Source: Phycisphaerae bacterium
GTDB taxonomy: Bacteria > Planctomycetota > Phycisphaerae > UBA1845 > UTPLA1
Length of the DNA stretch: 13,847 nt
Assembly (NCBI GenBank): GCA_016935885.1
Contig: JAFGQA010000180.1
Span: 1-13,847, forward strand
Reading direction: 5' to 3'
A program made the translations under genes and the position numbers. The notes under the pieces were generated by a model, which was not told the origin of the DNA, searched no databases, and worked only from the letters and a program-made list of their open reading frames with translations. Positions 6,749 to 13,753 of the stretch are shown in pieces. Positions within the stretch are counted from its first letter, which is position 1. The number at the start of each line of letters is the position of its first letter.

Positions 6749-7450
6749 ATGACGTTGGTCATGGCACGATCGATGCTGAGTGTCAAGGAGGTGGCAGCGA
6801 GCCTGCACGTCTCGACGCGCGAGGTCGTGCGGATGGCGGAGGAGCGCATCCTCCCGGCCGTACGCATTCGTGGCGCGTGGCGGTTTCGTGCGGGAGACGT
6901 GTGGAATTGGATCGACGCAAACATGCAGGGTCTGCCGGCCAGGCGGGCGAAGGATCGGCACCCCGAGGTCTCCGAGAAGATGCTGATCTCGCCAGTCCTT
7001 CAAGAATCGGCAGTCAAGGTAGACTTGGTGGCCAAGACGAAGGCGTCGGTGATTATCGAGTTGACACGGCTCGCCGAGCGTGCCGAACCCATGCTTGACC
7101 GCCCGGCGTTGGCCAAAGCGCTGTTGGATCGCGAGGCGCTGGGCTCCACCGCGTTGCAGCACGGCGTCGCGGTGCCGCATCCTTCGCGCCCCTTCTATGC
7201 GGAGGGGGCCGTCCTTGCCGCGGCAAGGACATCACAGGGGATCGTCTTCGGGGAACGCGGCGGCGGATTGACCGATCTGTTCTTCCTGGTTTGCTGTCCG
7301 AACCAGGTTGACCACCTGTTGTTCCTGGGTCGATTGTGTCGCCTGCTTGTGGATGCCCATCTTCGGACCGCGCTTCGAGAGGCGGCGGACGGCGCTGAAT
7401 TCGTGGAAGCCGTGCGGAAGGCCGAGGCCGATCTGTGCAAGGAGGCCTGA
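6749..7450 (+). CDS. Excisionase-type HTH domain fused to PTS EIIA (PtsN/fructose-type) domain
   Basis: About 233 residues from the preferred ATG at 6749 (GGAG 4 nt upstream). A GTG at 6719 would add ten residues, and ATG 6761 or 6773 would also keep the HTH. Residues ~9-56 form an excisionase/MerR-like winged HTH: MLSVKEVAASLHVSTREV at the start, then GAWRFRAGDVWNWI. Residues ~78-230 are a type-2 PTS EIIA domain with the phosphorylatable His in GVAVPHPSRP (H144) and a second conserved His (QVDHLLFLGRL, H189). The glycine that usually follows the active His in PtsN is Pro here. The likely role is a regulator whose DNA binding depends on phosphorylation by the PTS rather than sugar uptake, since no EIIB/EIIC, HPr or EI gene is adjacent. 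The target genes are unknown. Confidence 0.88.
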   Translation: MTLVMARSMLSVKEVAASLHVSTREVVRMAEERILPAVRIRGAWRFRAGDVWNWIDANMQGLPARRAKDRHPEVSEKMLISPVLQESAVKVDLVAKTKASVIIELTRLAERAEPMLDRPALAKALLDREALGSTALQHGVAVPHPSRPFYAEGAVLAAARTSQGIVFGERGGGLTDLFFLVCCPNQVDHLLFLGRLCRLLVDAHLRTALREAADGAEFVEAVRKAEADLCKEA

Positions 7451-7857
7451 CACGACGTCGGCACACCGTTCGTACTACCGTCACGTGAACGCCACGGATG
7501 GCGAGCCACGGGCTGGCCGGGCCGCGATCACGAGATCCCCGGATTTCGAGACTCGCCCCGATGACCGGCAACGGAAGCAGCGCCGCCCTACGCGTCCGTG
7601 ACAGCTCAAGAGGGATAGGAGTAGGCAAGACCGATCGGTGCCACTGGCAGCTTGCCTGCCAGTGTGGGTGCCTTATGCGCCCGCCGGAGAAGCCGCGCGG
7701 GAGGACAAGCCGCCCGTGGTGCCCAGAATCGAATGCCGCCAGACATGTCACGGACCCCTGTCGTGCTGACGGATCACCATGTGGCACCCAACGTGTTGGG
7801 CATCTCAGACGCCTTCTGAATTCGGCTGGCGCCTTTGGGTGGAAGGCGGCCCGCCAA
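7451..7857. other. Convergent intergenic region holding module B copy 2
   Basis: This 407-bp gap lies between the 3' ends of two converging genes. It contains module B copy 2 (7637-7723) and a short palindrome CCCAACGTGTTGGG (7787-7800). A 13-bp string TGGCGAGCCACGG (7499-7511) recurs at 12311-12323 in another intergenic region. No frame in it has domain features, and I see no T-rich intrinsic terminator for either gene. Confidence 0.55.
7637..7723. repeat. Module B repeat, copy 2 (87 bp)
   Basis: Same length and orientation as copy 1 (1785-1871), with 72 of 87 positions identical; the first 28 bases match exactly. The CACTGGCAG/CTGCCAGTG hairpin is intact. The right end reads TGGTGCC rather than TGGCACC, so the outer inverted repeat is partly decayed. 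It stands alone, without module A, between the 3' ends of two converging genes. Confidence 0.78.
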
Positions 7858-8871
7858 CTATGGAAAGCTGTGCCCCAACGCAAGCCTGTCCAACCAATGG
7901 GCGTCGTCCCGTAGGTCAAAGTAGTGAACGAATCCGGCGCGAAAGCACCGACGCTTCACGGGCAGGTGAAGCCTGTACAGCGTCCGTTTGAGGTCTCGCC
8001 AATCGGGCACGGATTCGAGCGGAAGGTCAACCCAGCGCCGCATTTCGGCAACCACGGCCCCGTGGTCGCGGCGATCCAAGGCGAGCCAGGCCCTGAATTC
8101 CCGCTGCATAGCCTGGGCATCCCGGCGGTGGTACATGGCCTCGAAACAGCCAGGATTGACTTCCCAAAGACAGGCGGCCATGCGCCCCAGACAGGCCTCG
8201 CGCCGGCAGTAGTCCCGCCACTTCAGACGGTGGTCGTGTACGTTCACGGCAGCGGGGTGGAAAAACACGCCGCGCGGGTCCAGTTGCTCGACCCTGTAGG
8301 CGAACTCGAGATCCTCGTAGCCGTACGGCCGCAGTCGCTCGTCGAAACCCCGGACCGCCCTCGCAAGGGACGTAGGGAACGACGCATTGCAGGTCCAGAA
8401 ATGGCGAAAGCCATATGTCTCGCCGGCGCGCATCTGATGGAAGAAGAAGACCATTGACGAATCCCGCACGAGTCCGTCGAAGACGGTCGGGTCGCTCCAC
8501 CGTTGCCACTGCGTCAGCCCCATGACCAGCCCTGGTTTCCCGCGTGCCGCCTGTCCCTTGAGATGCTGGGCGACCCAATCTGCCTCGGGATAGGTATCAT
8601 CGTTGGTCGTCAGGATGAACTCACCCGTGGCGCACTCGATGGCCGCGTTCCGCGCAGCGCCAATGCCCCTGCGCGGAAGCAAAAGAAGCCGGGTGCCGCC
8701 GGGCCGCTCGAGCGTCGTGTACTCACCTGTCGGATCGCCGCCGTCCACTGCCACGATGATTTCCATGTTGACGCCGCCCGGTAGCCGTTGCCGCGACAGC
8801 GCGTGGAGACACCTGCCCAATTGTGCGGGGCGGCCACAGGTGGCGATGATGACTGATACATCCTGGGACAT
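7858..8871 (-). CDS. Family 2 glycosyltransferase (GT-A fold)
   Basis: This is a 337-residue predicted nucleotide-sugar-dependent glycosyltransferase. The N-terminus VSVIIATCGRP (5-15) opens the GT-A fold. It is followed by the nucleotide-binding DGG (43-45), RGIGAARNAAIE (68-79), a DXD-equivalent NDD (90-92) that would bind the metal-sugar nucleotide, and GYEDLEF (184-190) supplying the likely catalytic acidic pair. No membrane helix is evident, so it is probably cytosolic or peripheral. I prefer ATG 8871 over the upstream ATG at 8937: a GGAG box lies 8 nt before it, and the domain starts at once, while the extra 22 residues look non-domain. No polysaccharide cluster surrounds it, so donor and acceptor are unknown. 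The C-terminal 110 residues (about 230-337) are Arg/Trp-rich and unassigned. Confidence 0.88.
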   Translation of the reverse strand: MSQDVSVIIATCGRPAQLGRCLHALSRQRLPGGVNMEIIVAVDGGDPTGEYTTLERPGGTRLLLLPRRGIGAARNAAIECATGEFILTTNDDTYPEADWVAQHLKGQAARGKPGLVMGLTQWQRWSDPTVFDGLVRDSSMVFFFHQMRAGETYGFRHFWTCNASFPTSLARAVRGFDERLRPYGYEDLEFAYRVEQLDPRGVFFHPAAVNVHDHRLKWRDYCRREACLGRMAACLWEVNPGCFEAMYHRRDAQAMQREFRAWLALDRRDHGAVVAEMRRWVDLPLESVPDWRDLKRTLYRLHLPVKRRCFRAGFVHYFDLRDDAHWLDRLALGHSFP

Positions 8872-9062
8872 GCAAAGGTCTCCGTCTATGTCGCGTGACG
8901 TCGGCGCGCCACGGGCGGCCGGTTGCGCCATCGTCATGGCAAGCCGCCCTGCCCGTCAACATGCCGCGCCGCGAAGGTCCTCGACATGAGCATGACAGGC
9001 ATCTCTCGTGCGTCCACACCACCGAAATGGGAGTGCCACAGGCGTCCTATGACGCACTCTTA

Positions 9063-9091
9063 TTGACCGGTGCGGACGTGCCTCCTAAGAT
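9063..9091 (+). promoter_or_regulatory. Candidate promoter for the metallophosphoesterase gene
   Basis: TTGACC (9063-9068, 5 of 6) and TAAGAT (9086-9091, 4 of 6) are separated by exactly 17 nt. The start codon lies 40 nt past the -10 box, and an AGGGA ribosome site (9120-9124) falls between them. The arrangement is internally consistent. Confidence 0.45.
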
Positions 9092-9130
9092 GTATTCTCG
9101 CAAGCTGGATCAGAATAGCAGGGACGCCTC

Positions 9131-10006
9131 GTGAGTACTTCAGCCAACCATCTTGATGCCGCCGAGGCCGAAGACACGTTCCGCGAGGCCGCGAGGCTTA
9201 ACCTGGAAGACGCCTGCCGCGCTGGGTCCATCGTCCGATTGCCGCCGTACGGGCAGGCGGTCATGACGGGGGATCTCCACGGGAATCGGAAGAACCTGGC
9301 GAAGCTACAGAAGTACGCGATGCTGGATCGCGTGGCGGCGCGTCACGTGATTCTCCACGAACTGGTGCACGCCGAGTCGCTCTACCCCACGGACGCCGAC
9401 CATTCCCACGAGGTGGCGCTGAGCGCCGCCCGCTACAAGTGCGAGTATCCCAACCAAGTTCATTTCTTGCAGTCCAATCACGAGCTTGCCCAACTCACCA
9501 ACTACCCGATCGCAAAGAACGGCCAGGCGGTCGTCGAGCGTTTTAACCAAGCGGTTGAAATGGCCTACGGATCGAGCCGTGCGGCGGCCGTGCTCGCGGC
9601 GCTTGACGAATTCATCACGTCGTTTCCGCTGGCCGCGAGGACAGAGAACCGCGTGTGGATGTCGCATTCGCTGCCTAATGTCTATGACATGGACGGATTC
9701 AACCCGGAGGTGTTCGGCCGTCCATTGACCCGGGCGGACCTGGAGGAGAACAGGACAATTTTCAACCTGGTCTGGGGGCGCCATTACACGCAGGAACACA
9801 TCGACCGGCTCGCCGAGCTACTGGAGGCAGATGTCTTTATCACCGGTCACCAGCCGCAGGAAATGGGCTATGATCTCCAGTTCGGCCGGCTGATCATTCT
9901 CGCTAGCGAGCACAATCACGGATCCTTCCTGCCGTTTGATTTGTCGAAGAGGCTTTCGGCGGAGGATTTGATCCGGAACATCAGGAAGTTTGTCGCGGTC
10001 GCCTGA
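9131..10006 (+). CDS. PPP-like metallophosphoesterase with altered second metal motif
   Basis: This 291-residue calcineurin-like phosphoesterase has the PPP-phosphatase motif order: GDLHGN (47-52, D48 and H50), SNHE (115-118, N116 and H117), SHSLP (H179, the VHGG position) and ITGHQP (H240). The motif that should read GDxVDRG is HVILHELVHAE (72-82), so the metal-bridging Asp is absent and a His/Glu-rich HELVH sits there. Activity may persist with a different ligand, or the specificity may differ from Ser/Thr phosphatases. The GTG start at 9131 has AGGGA 6 nt upstream and a promoter candidate just before it. It is monocistronic, converging on the HTH gene. The substrate (phosphoprotein, dinucleotide or other) cannot be told from sequence. 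Confidence 0.82.
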   Translation: MSTSANHLDAAEAEDTFREAARLNLEDACRAGSIVRLPPYGQAVMTGDLHGNRKNLAKLQKYAMLDRVAARHVILHELVHAESLYPTDADHSHEVALSAARYKCEYPNQVHFLQSNHELAQLTNYPIAKNGQAVVERFNQAVEMAYGSSRAAAVLAALDEFITSFPLAARTENRVWMSHSLPNVYDMDGFNPEVFGRPLTRADLEENRTIFNLVWGRHYTQEHIDRLAELLEADVFITGHQPQEMGYDLQFGRLIILASEHNHGSFLPFDLSKRLSAEDLIRNIRKFVAVA

Positions 10007-10087
10007 CGTGCTGGACGGAACTCGCCCCATCCGTGTGACGAGGCCGCGGCCGCGCCGGGGCATCTCCCGCTGCCCACGCAGTGATGC

Positions 10088-10375
10088 TCATTTCAAACAG
10101 GAGGCCAGGAGCTTGTTCAGCGATTTGATCTGGTTCTCGGCGAGCAGCTTCTTGCACTGGGCGGCGCTCTCTTTGATCCTGTAACCCTGGTCGCCCAACT
10201 CGACGTCGATGCCCATCTTCTCGAGGCTGTTGAGGTCGCGGAAGATCGTCCGTCGCGAAGTACGCAGCTTTGCCTGAAGCTCCCGCACCATCACGCCTTT
10301 GTGAGCACAGATCATCCGGCAAGTGTTCATCAGCCGCTTGAGCTGACCGCCGTCAACAACCAAGGTCTCTCTCAT
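10088..10375 (-). CDS. Small DeoR/HTH_11-type DNA-binding protein
   Basis: This is a 95-residue predicted transcription regulator. Residues ~12-66 form a DeoR/HTH_11-type winged helix: a first helix QLKRLMNTCRMI, the RELQAKLRTSRRTIFRDLNSLEKMG helix-turn-helix, and a wing ending in GYRI. The usual C-terminal WYL or sugar-phosphate sensor domain is absent; only about 30 Lys/Leu-rich residues follow. ATG 10375 is chosen because GGAGG (complement of 10383-10387) lies 7 nt upstream and the domain starts immediately. The same frame stays open to 10672, but that upstream part has no domain character and contains the promoter candidate. It may act alone as a repressor or with a separate sensor protein. 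Its targets are unknown; the neighbours are the phosphoesterase and the AsmA-like gene. Confidence 0.85.
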   Translation of the reverse strand: MRETLVVDGGQLKRLMNTCRMICAHKGVMVRELQAKLRTSRRTIFRDLNSLEKMGIDVELGDQGYRIKESAAQCKKLLAENQIKSLNKLLASCLK

Positions 10376-10451
10376 GAGACATCCTCCAACGAAGAACATG
10401 CGAATCCGAAGCTCTCCCACGTGGCGAAGGCGCCTTTTAGTTGACGATGTG

Positions 10452-10480
10452 ATCCTACAGGACCGATGCGACCGTGTCAC
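10452..10480 (-). promoter_or_regulatory. Candidate promoter for the small HTH gene
   Basis: On the minus strand GTGACA (complement of 10475-10480, 5 of 6) and TAGGAT (complement of 10452-10457, 4 of 6) are spaced by exactly 17 nt. The predicted leader is about 70 nt, ending in the strong GGAGG ribosome site. It supports starting the HTH gene at 10375, since the longer frame would begin upstream of the promoter. Confidence 0.42.
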
Positions 10481-10668
10481 GGGCCTGTTGCGGACCATTT
10501 TCACGGTCTTCATGAGGGGCATCGTGCCACCCCCACGGCACCCCCATGTGGCAGGTTGCGGCCGCATCGGATGCTGCACATGAAGCCTGGGAAATGGTGC
10601 TGGATGGCGTGCCCGACTGTTGGCCGAAAGCCGGCGACGTCTGGCAGACGTGCGGGCGTCGTCCCACG

Positions 10669-12219
10669 TCATGGTCCCGGACGGTCGTCCGTTTGCCTCT
10701 CTCTTTCAGACCGCCACCACTGCCGCATTCGGTCCGTATCGTAGGACCGGATTCGATCCAGCAGGACCGCCAGGTGTGGTCCCAGGTCGATCGTTCCGGC
10801 GCGTTCCTTGACCAAGCCGATCGGGCTGCCCAGCACCTTGATCGTCAGGATCGTGTCGCCATCCTTGCCGTGGGTGCCCAAGATGCGCAACCGGTTGTCA
10901 CGAACGAGGAGGCGCATCCCGAACTCCGTGTATTCCACCTTTTCGGGAAGGATGCGTTTGGGCAGGGCCTCGGGCCAGGTGAAGTCCAGGACCTGCTCCG
11001 CCACGGACAGAAGCAACTGTCGGTCGATCGTTCCGGCCTCACCTGGCGGCGGCACAACGGTCACCTCCACATCGGCGGATCTGATGTTGTCGTCCGCGAC
11101 ATCGAGGTTGTTCACCCGGATGTCCAGCTTGCCCGTCGCCATGCCCGCGCCCCATGGCTGCATCAGCTCCTGGAGCGTCAGGCCGCTGACGCTGCCGTCC
11201 AGGCGAAGGCGATTCACGTGACCGAGGGCCAGGTCAATCGGATCGATCCGGAACGTCGCCGTGCCCGACAAGGTTTCCTGACCAAGGAGCGGCGCGAACG
11301 GCAGCAGCAAGAAGTCCGTGATTTCTCCCCGACCCCGAAAGTGCGTCACCACAGAGTCCGTCAACTTGGCCCACTCGACGCTGACCGAAAGCCTGCCAAC
11401 GAAAGGTCCCAGCGGGACCGCGCCGGTCAATTCAGCCAAGTCAACGTCTATCAAGTCGCCCGCCAGCCAGATCTCCGGTTGGCTGTCAGTCCTCCGGTAC
11501 TCCACTTGCCCAGCGAATCGCCCCGTGGTGGTCGCCGCGCCGAGCGCCGGTCCGATTCCAATGCAGGAAAGGGGCACTTCGGGGAGCGTGAGAACGAACT
11601 CGGATACCTCGATGCCGTTTTTGGGGAGGAACCGTGCGTCGATCTGGACGCCCTGCGTGATGCGATGGCCGTTGAGCTCATAGGCCACAAGCCGGGCGAT
11701 GCCATCATCCGGATCGCTCATGCTGATCGTGCCGGAGGTGTTGCGGCAACGGATGGCCACGTCACGCCGGACAAAGGAAATCTCGAAGTTCGACATGCCG
11801 ACGCGGTGGAGATCCAACTCCTCGAAATCGTGACCAAGGCTGGATTTCAAGATCTGCCTGTAGTCGTCTCTCAACCACTTGTCCCCGCCGAGAAGCAGCA
11901 GGCCGTCGATCAGGTCCAGCTCGTTCCATGGCTGGCCGTCCTTCTCCTTCTCGTGCCAGATCGCCGTCTTGCACGAGAACACACGCTCCCGCCGGTCCGG
12001 CAGCCAGATGTCCACATTCTCGAAGGCGCGGCTCTCGAAGGTGTAACCCCGAATCTGGCCCACATCGCACGGAAGCTCGAAGAACTCGCTAAGCCCCTGC
12101 TCGACGTCGACGCGATAGGAGTGGCTGCGGATGCGGAGCCCGTACCGAGCGGTCAAACCGAGCGAGCCGCCCACGAGGAGAACGGCAAGCAGTAGCAATA
12201 GCTTTCGATGTATTGGCAT
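10669..12219 (-). CDS. AsmA/DUF748-like membrane-anchored protein
   Basis: This 516-residue protein has one N-terminal signal-anchor (Lys/Arg-flanked LLLLLAVLLVGGSLGL, residues ~6-22). It is followed by a long, mostly beta-strand periplasmic region with alternating hydrophobic residues and repeated short modules such as VEVTVVPP, LDIRVNNLDVAD and LRLDGSVSGLTL. This pattern is typical of AsmA/YhdP/YdbH-type proteins, which include inter-membrane lipid-transfer bridges, and of DUF748/DUF3971-like proteins. The last ~25 residues are Arg-rich. I recognise no catalytic motif, so the name rests on architecture only. No Shine-Dalgarno box is obvious before ATG 12219. An opposite-strand frame of similar length (10546-12195) is judged a shadow, because only the minus frame has a signal anchor and beta periodicity. 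Lipid transport or outer-membrane maintenance is an inference. Confidence 0.72.
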   Translation of the reverse strand: MPIHRKLLLLLAVLLVGGSLGLTARYGLRIRSHSYRVDVEQGLSEFFELPCDVGQIRGYTFESRAFENVDIWLPDRRERVFSCKTAIWHEKEKDGQPWNELDLIDGLLLLGGDKWLRDDYRQILKSSLGHDFEELDLHRVGMSNFEISFVRRDVAIRCRNTSGTISMSDPDDGIARLVAYELNGHRITQGVQIDARFLPKNGIEVSEFVLTLPEVPLSCIGIGPALGAATTTGRFAGQVEYRRTDSQPEIWLAGDLIDVDLAELTGAVPLGPFVGRLSVSVEWAKLTDSVVTHFRGRGEITDFLLLPFAPLLGQETLSGTATFRIDPIDLALGHVNRLRLDGSVSGLTLQELMQPWGAGMATGKLDIRVNNLDVADDNIRSADVEVTVVPPPGEAGTIDRQLLLSVAEQVLDFTWPEALPKRILPEKVEYTEFGMRLLVRDNRLRILGTHGKDGDTILTIKVLGSPIGLVKERAGTIDLGPHLAVLLDRIRSYDTDRMRQWWRSERERQTDDRPGP

Positions 12220-12279
12220 GATGACTCAGGCAACCGCTTCATTCGAAGACAAGCCGCAAACTTAACGAACCGCAGACTT

Positions 12280-12309
12280 GACCATCCGCGGACATCAGTC
12301 CGCGTGGTC
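12280..12309. repeat. Imperfect hairpin upstream of the AsmA-like gene
   Basis: GACCA-TC-CGCGGAC (12280-12293) pairs with GTCCGCG-TGGTC (12298-12309) around an ATCA loop, with a 2-nt bulge. It lies 60-90 nt upstream of the AsmA-like start and 37 bp left of module C. It could be a leader structure, an operator-like dyad, or another decayed repeat. Confidence 0.4.
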
Positions 12310-12346
12310 TTGGCGAGCCACGGACTTCGTACGAGGTTAGCGTTCG

Positions 12347-12482
12347 AGCGGGGTGGCACGGGTAACGAACGACACGCCCCACAGAGGCGTGTCGTTCGTT
12401 ACCCGTGAGAACAGGCTCTAATGGATGCCCACGGGTAAGCTCCGCCGCCGCTGGCGGCTCCGCTTACCAATGCCACCCCGCT
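12347..12482. repeat. Module C: outer inverted repeat enclosing two hairpins
   Basis: AGCGGGGTGGCA (12347-12358) is the exact reverse complement of TGCCACCCCGCT (12471-12482). Inside, 12357-12378 and 12386-12407 form a perfect 22-bp stem with a 7-nt loop (CCACAGA). A second hairpin spans 12434-12468: GGTAAGC pairs with GCTTACC and GCCGCC with GGCGGC, with a 3x3 internal loop. The element ends 17 bp from the aroC stop codon at 12499. It contains no gene. It has no T-run, so an intrinsic terminator is not supported, though the strong hairpin could protect or end the aroC transcript. Confidence 0.8.
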
Positions 12483-12498
12483 GAACACGTACCTGACT

Positions 12499-13740
12499 TC
12501 ATTCCGTGCGGTCTCCCGCCTCCGTGTCCGGGCCGGCATCCGTGCGCATGGCCGCGAGGGACGAAGCCCGCGGCTCCTCCGGCGGGTCTGTAAGCCGTCT
12601 GGCGGATGCCAGGTAAAACTCGTAGGCGGCTTGCACCTCCCGCACGGTGTCACCGCTGAACTTCTCGATAAACGCGCGGGCAATCTCAAACGCCACGACG
12701 TTCTCAGCGACCACACTGGCCGACGGCACCGCGCACACATCGCTCCGTTCGTAATCGCTCCGCTCGGTCTCTAGTGTCTCGAGGTTGACGCTATCCAAAC
12801 CCTGCACCAGCGTGCTGATCGGCTTCATCACGGCGCGAAGGACCACGGGCATCCCATTTGTCATGCCTCCCTCGAGACCACCGGCGTTGTTACTGCGCCG
12901 GACGAAGCCAAGGCTGGCGCTCTGGCGCTGATCGGGTCGATAGGCGATCTCGTCGTGGACCTGGCTGCCCGGCCGTCCGGCGCAGCCGAAGCCCAGCCCG
13001 ATCTCGACACCCTTGATGGCCTGAATCGATCCGACCGCGGCGAGCAGGCGGCCATCCAACTTGTCCTGCCACCGCGAGCAGCTTCCGATGCCAGGCGGCA
13101 GGCCGAACACGCGGACCTCAACGATGCCGCCGATGGTGTCCTTGTTCCGTTCGGCGGTGCGAATCTCGGCGATCATCTTCGGTGCCGCGGCGGAGTCTGG
13201 GCAGTAAACGTCGTTCGCACCGCTGTCGGCTCGCAGTCTGGCTGGGGACGCGTCATCCGGCGCGGTGGCCGTAACCGCGCCGATCTGCACGACGTATCCG
13301 ACGACGTCAATCCCGAACTCCCGCAGCAGGCACGCCGCCACCGAGCCGGCCGCCACGCGCGCGGCGGTTTCTCGCGCGCTGGCCCGCTCCAGCGTCGAAC
13401 GACAATCCGTCGTCAGCCATTTCATCGCCCCCGCGTAGTCGGCGTGGCCGGGACGGGGACGATGAACGGGCGGCGCCTGGTCAATCCGCCAGTCCTTGTT
13501 GACGAGTTGCATCGCCACGGGAGAACCGATCGTGATGCCGTTTCGGACGCCGGACAGAATCTGGATCTCGTCGCGTTCGATCGCCATCCGCCCGCCACGG
13601 CCGAGCCCGCCCTGTCGGCGTGTCAGGGCGTCGCCGATCGCGTCCTGATCGATGCGCAATCCGGCTGGCAGGCCTTCGACGAGCGTGACCAGCGCCTGTC
13701 CGTGCGATTCGCCCGCAGTTCGATAGTCGAGGTTAGCCAT
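12499..13740 (-). CDS. aroC: Chorismate synthase
   Basis: This 413-residue enzyme converts 5-enolpyruvylshikimate-3-phosphate to chorismate, the last step of the shikimate pathway, using reduced FMN. All three family signatures are visible: GESHG at the N-terminus (10-14), LERASARETAARVAAGS (117-133) and RSDVCAVPSASVVAEN (332-347). RPGHAD (96-101) and RSNNAGGLEGGMTNG (282-296) also match. After residue ~385 a polar tail of about 30 residues rich in Pro, Glu and Asp extends beyond typical bacterial AroC and looks non-catalytic. The ATG at 13740 starts directly with the conserved MANLDYRTAGESHG region, so the start is secure. No other aro gene is in the window. A TATAAT box only 7 nt before the ATG suggests a leaderless mRNA. 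Confidence 0.97.
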   Translation of the reverse strand: MANLDYRTAGESHGQALVTLVEGLPAGLRIDQDAIGDALTRRQGGLGRGGRMAIERDEIQILSGVRNGITIGSPVAMQLVNKDWRIDQAPPVHRPRPGHADYAGAMKWLTTDCRSTLERASARETAARVAAGSVAACLLREFGIDVVGYVVQIGAVTATAPDDASPARLRADSGANDVYCPDSAAAPKMIAEIRTAERNKDTIGGIVEVRVFGLPPGIGSCSRWQDKLDGRLLAAVGSIQAIKGVEIGLGFGCAGRPGSQVHDEIAYRPDQRQSASLGFVRRSNNAGGLEGGMTNGMPVVLRAVMKPISTLVQGLDSVNLETLETERSDYERSDVCAVPSASVVAENVVAFEIARAFIEKFSGDTVREVQAAYEFYLASARRLTDPPEEPRASSLAAMRTDAGPDTEAGDRTE

Positions 13741-13747
13741 GCCGCGG

Positions 13748-13753
13748 ATTATA
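13748..13753 (-). promoter_or_regulatory. Consensus -10 box 7 nt from the aroC start codon
   Basis: The complement of 13748-13753 reads TATAAT, a perfect -10 hexamer, followed by CCGCGGC and then the ATG at 13740. RNA polymerase would initiate at or within a base or two of the ATG. No Shine-Dalgarno sequence fits the 7-nt gap. The best -35 at 17 nt spacing (TAACCA) is only 3 of 6. Confidence 0.5.

Noticed and set aside
8931..8959. TTGACG (complement of 8954-8959) as a promoter for the glycosyltransferase
   Set aside because: At 17-nt spacing the -10 would be TGACGA, too far from TATAAT, so no promoter is called.
10007..10087. GC palindrome GGCCGCGGCC (10042-10051) as a bidirectional terminator between converging genes
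   Set aside because: It has no loop and no T-run on either strand, and such strings are common at this base composition.
10546..12195. A 549-codon plus-strand frame opposite the AsmA-like gene
   Set aside because: It lies wholly antisense to a frame with a signal anchor and beta-strand periodicity. Its own translation has no domain, signal or hydrophobic pattern. Long antisense frames are expected in GC-rich DNA.
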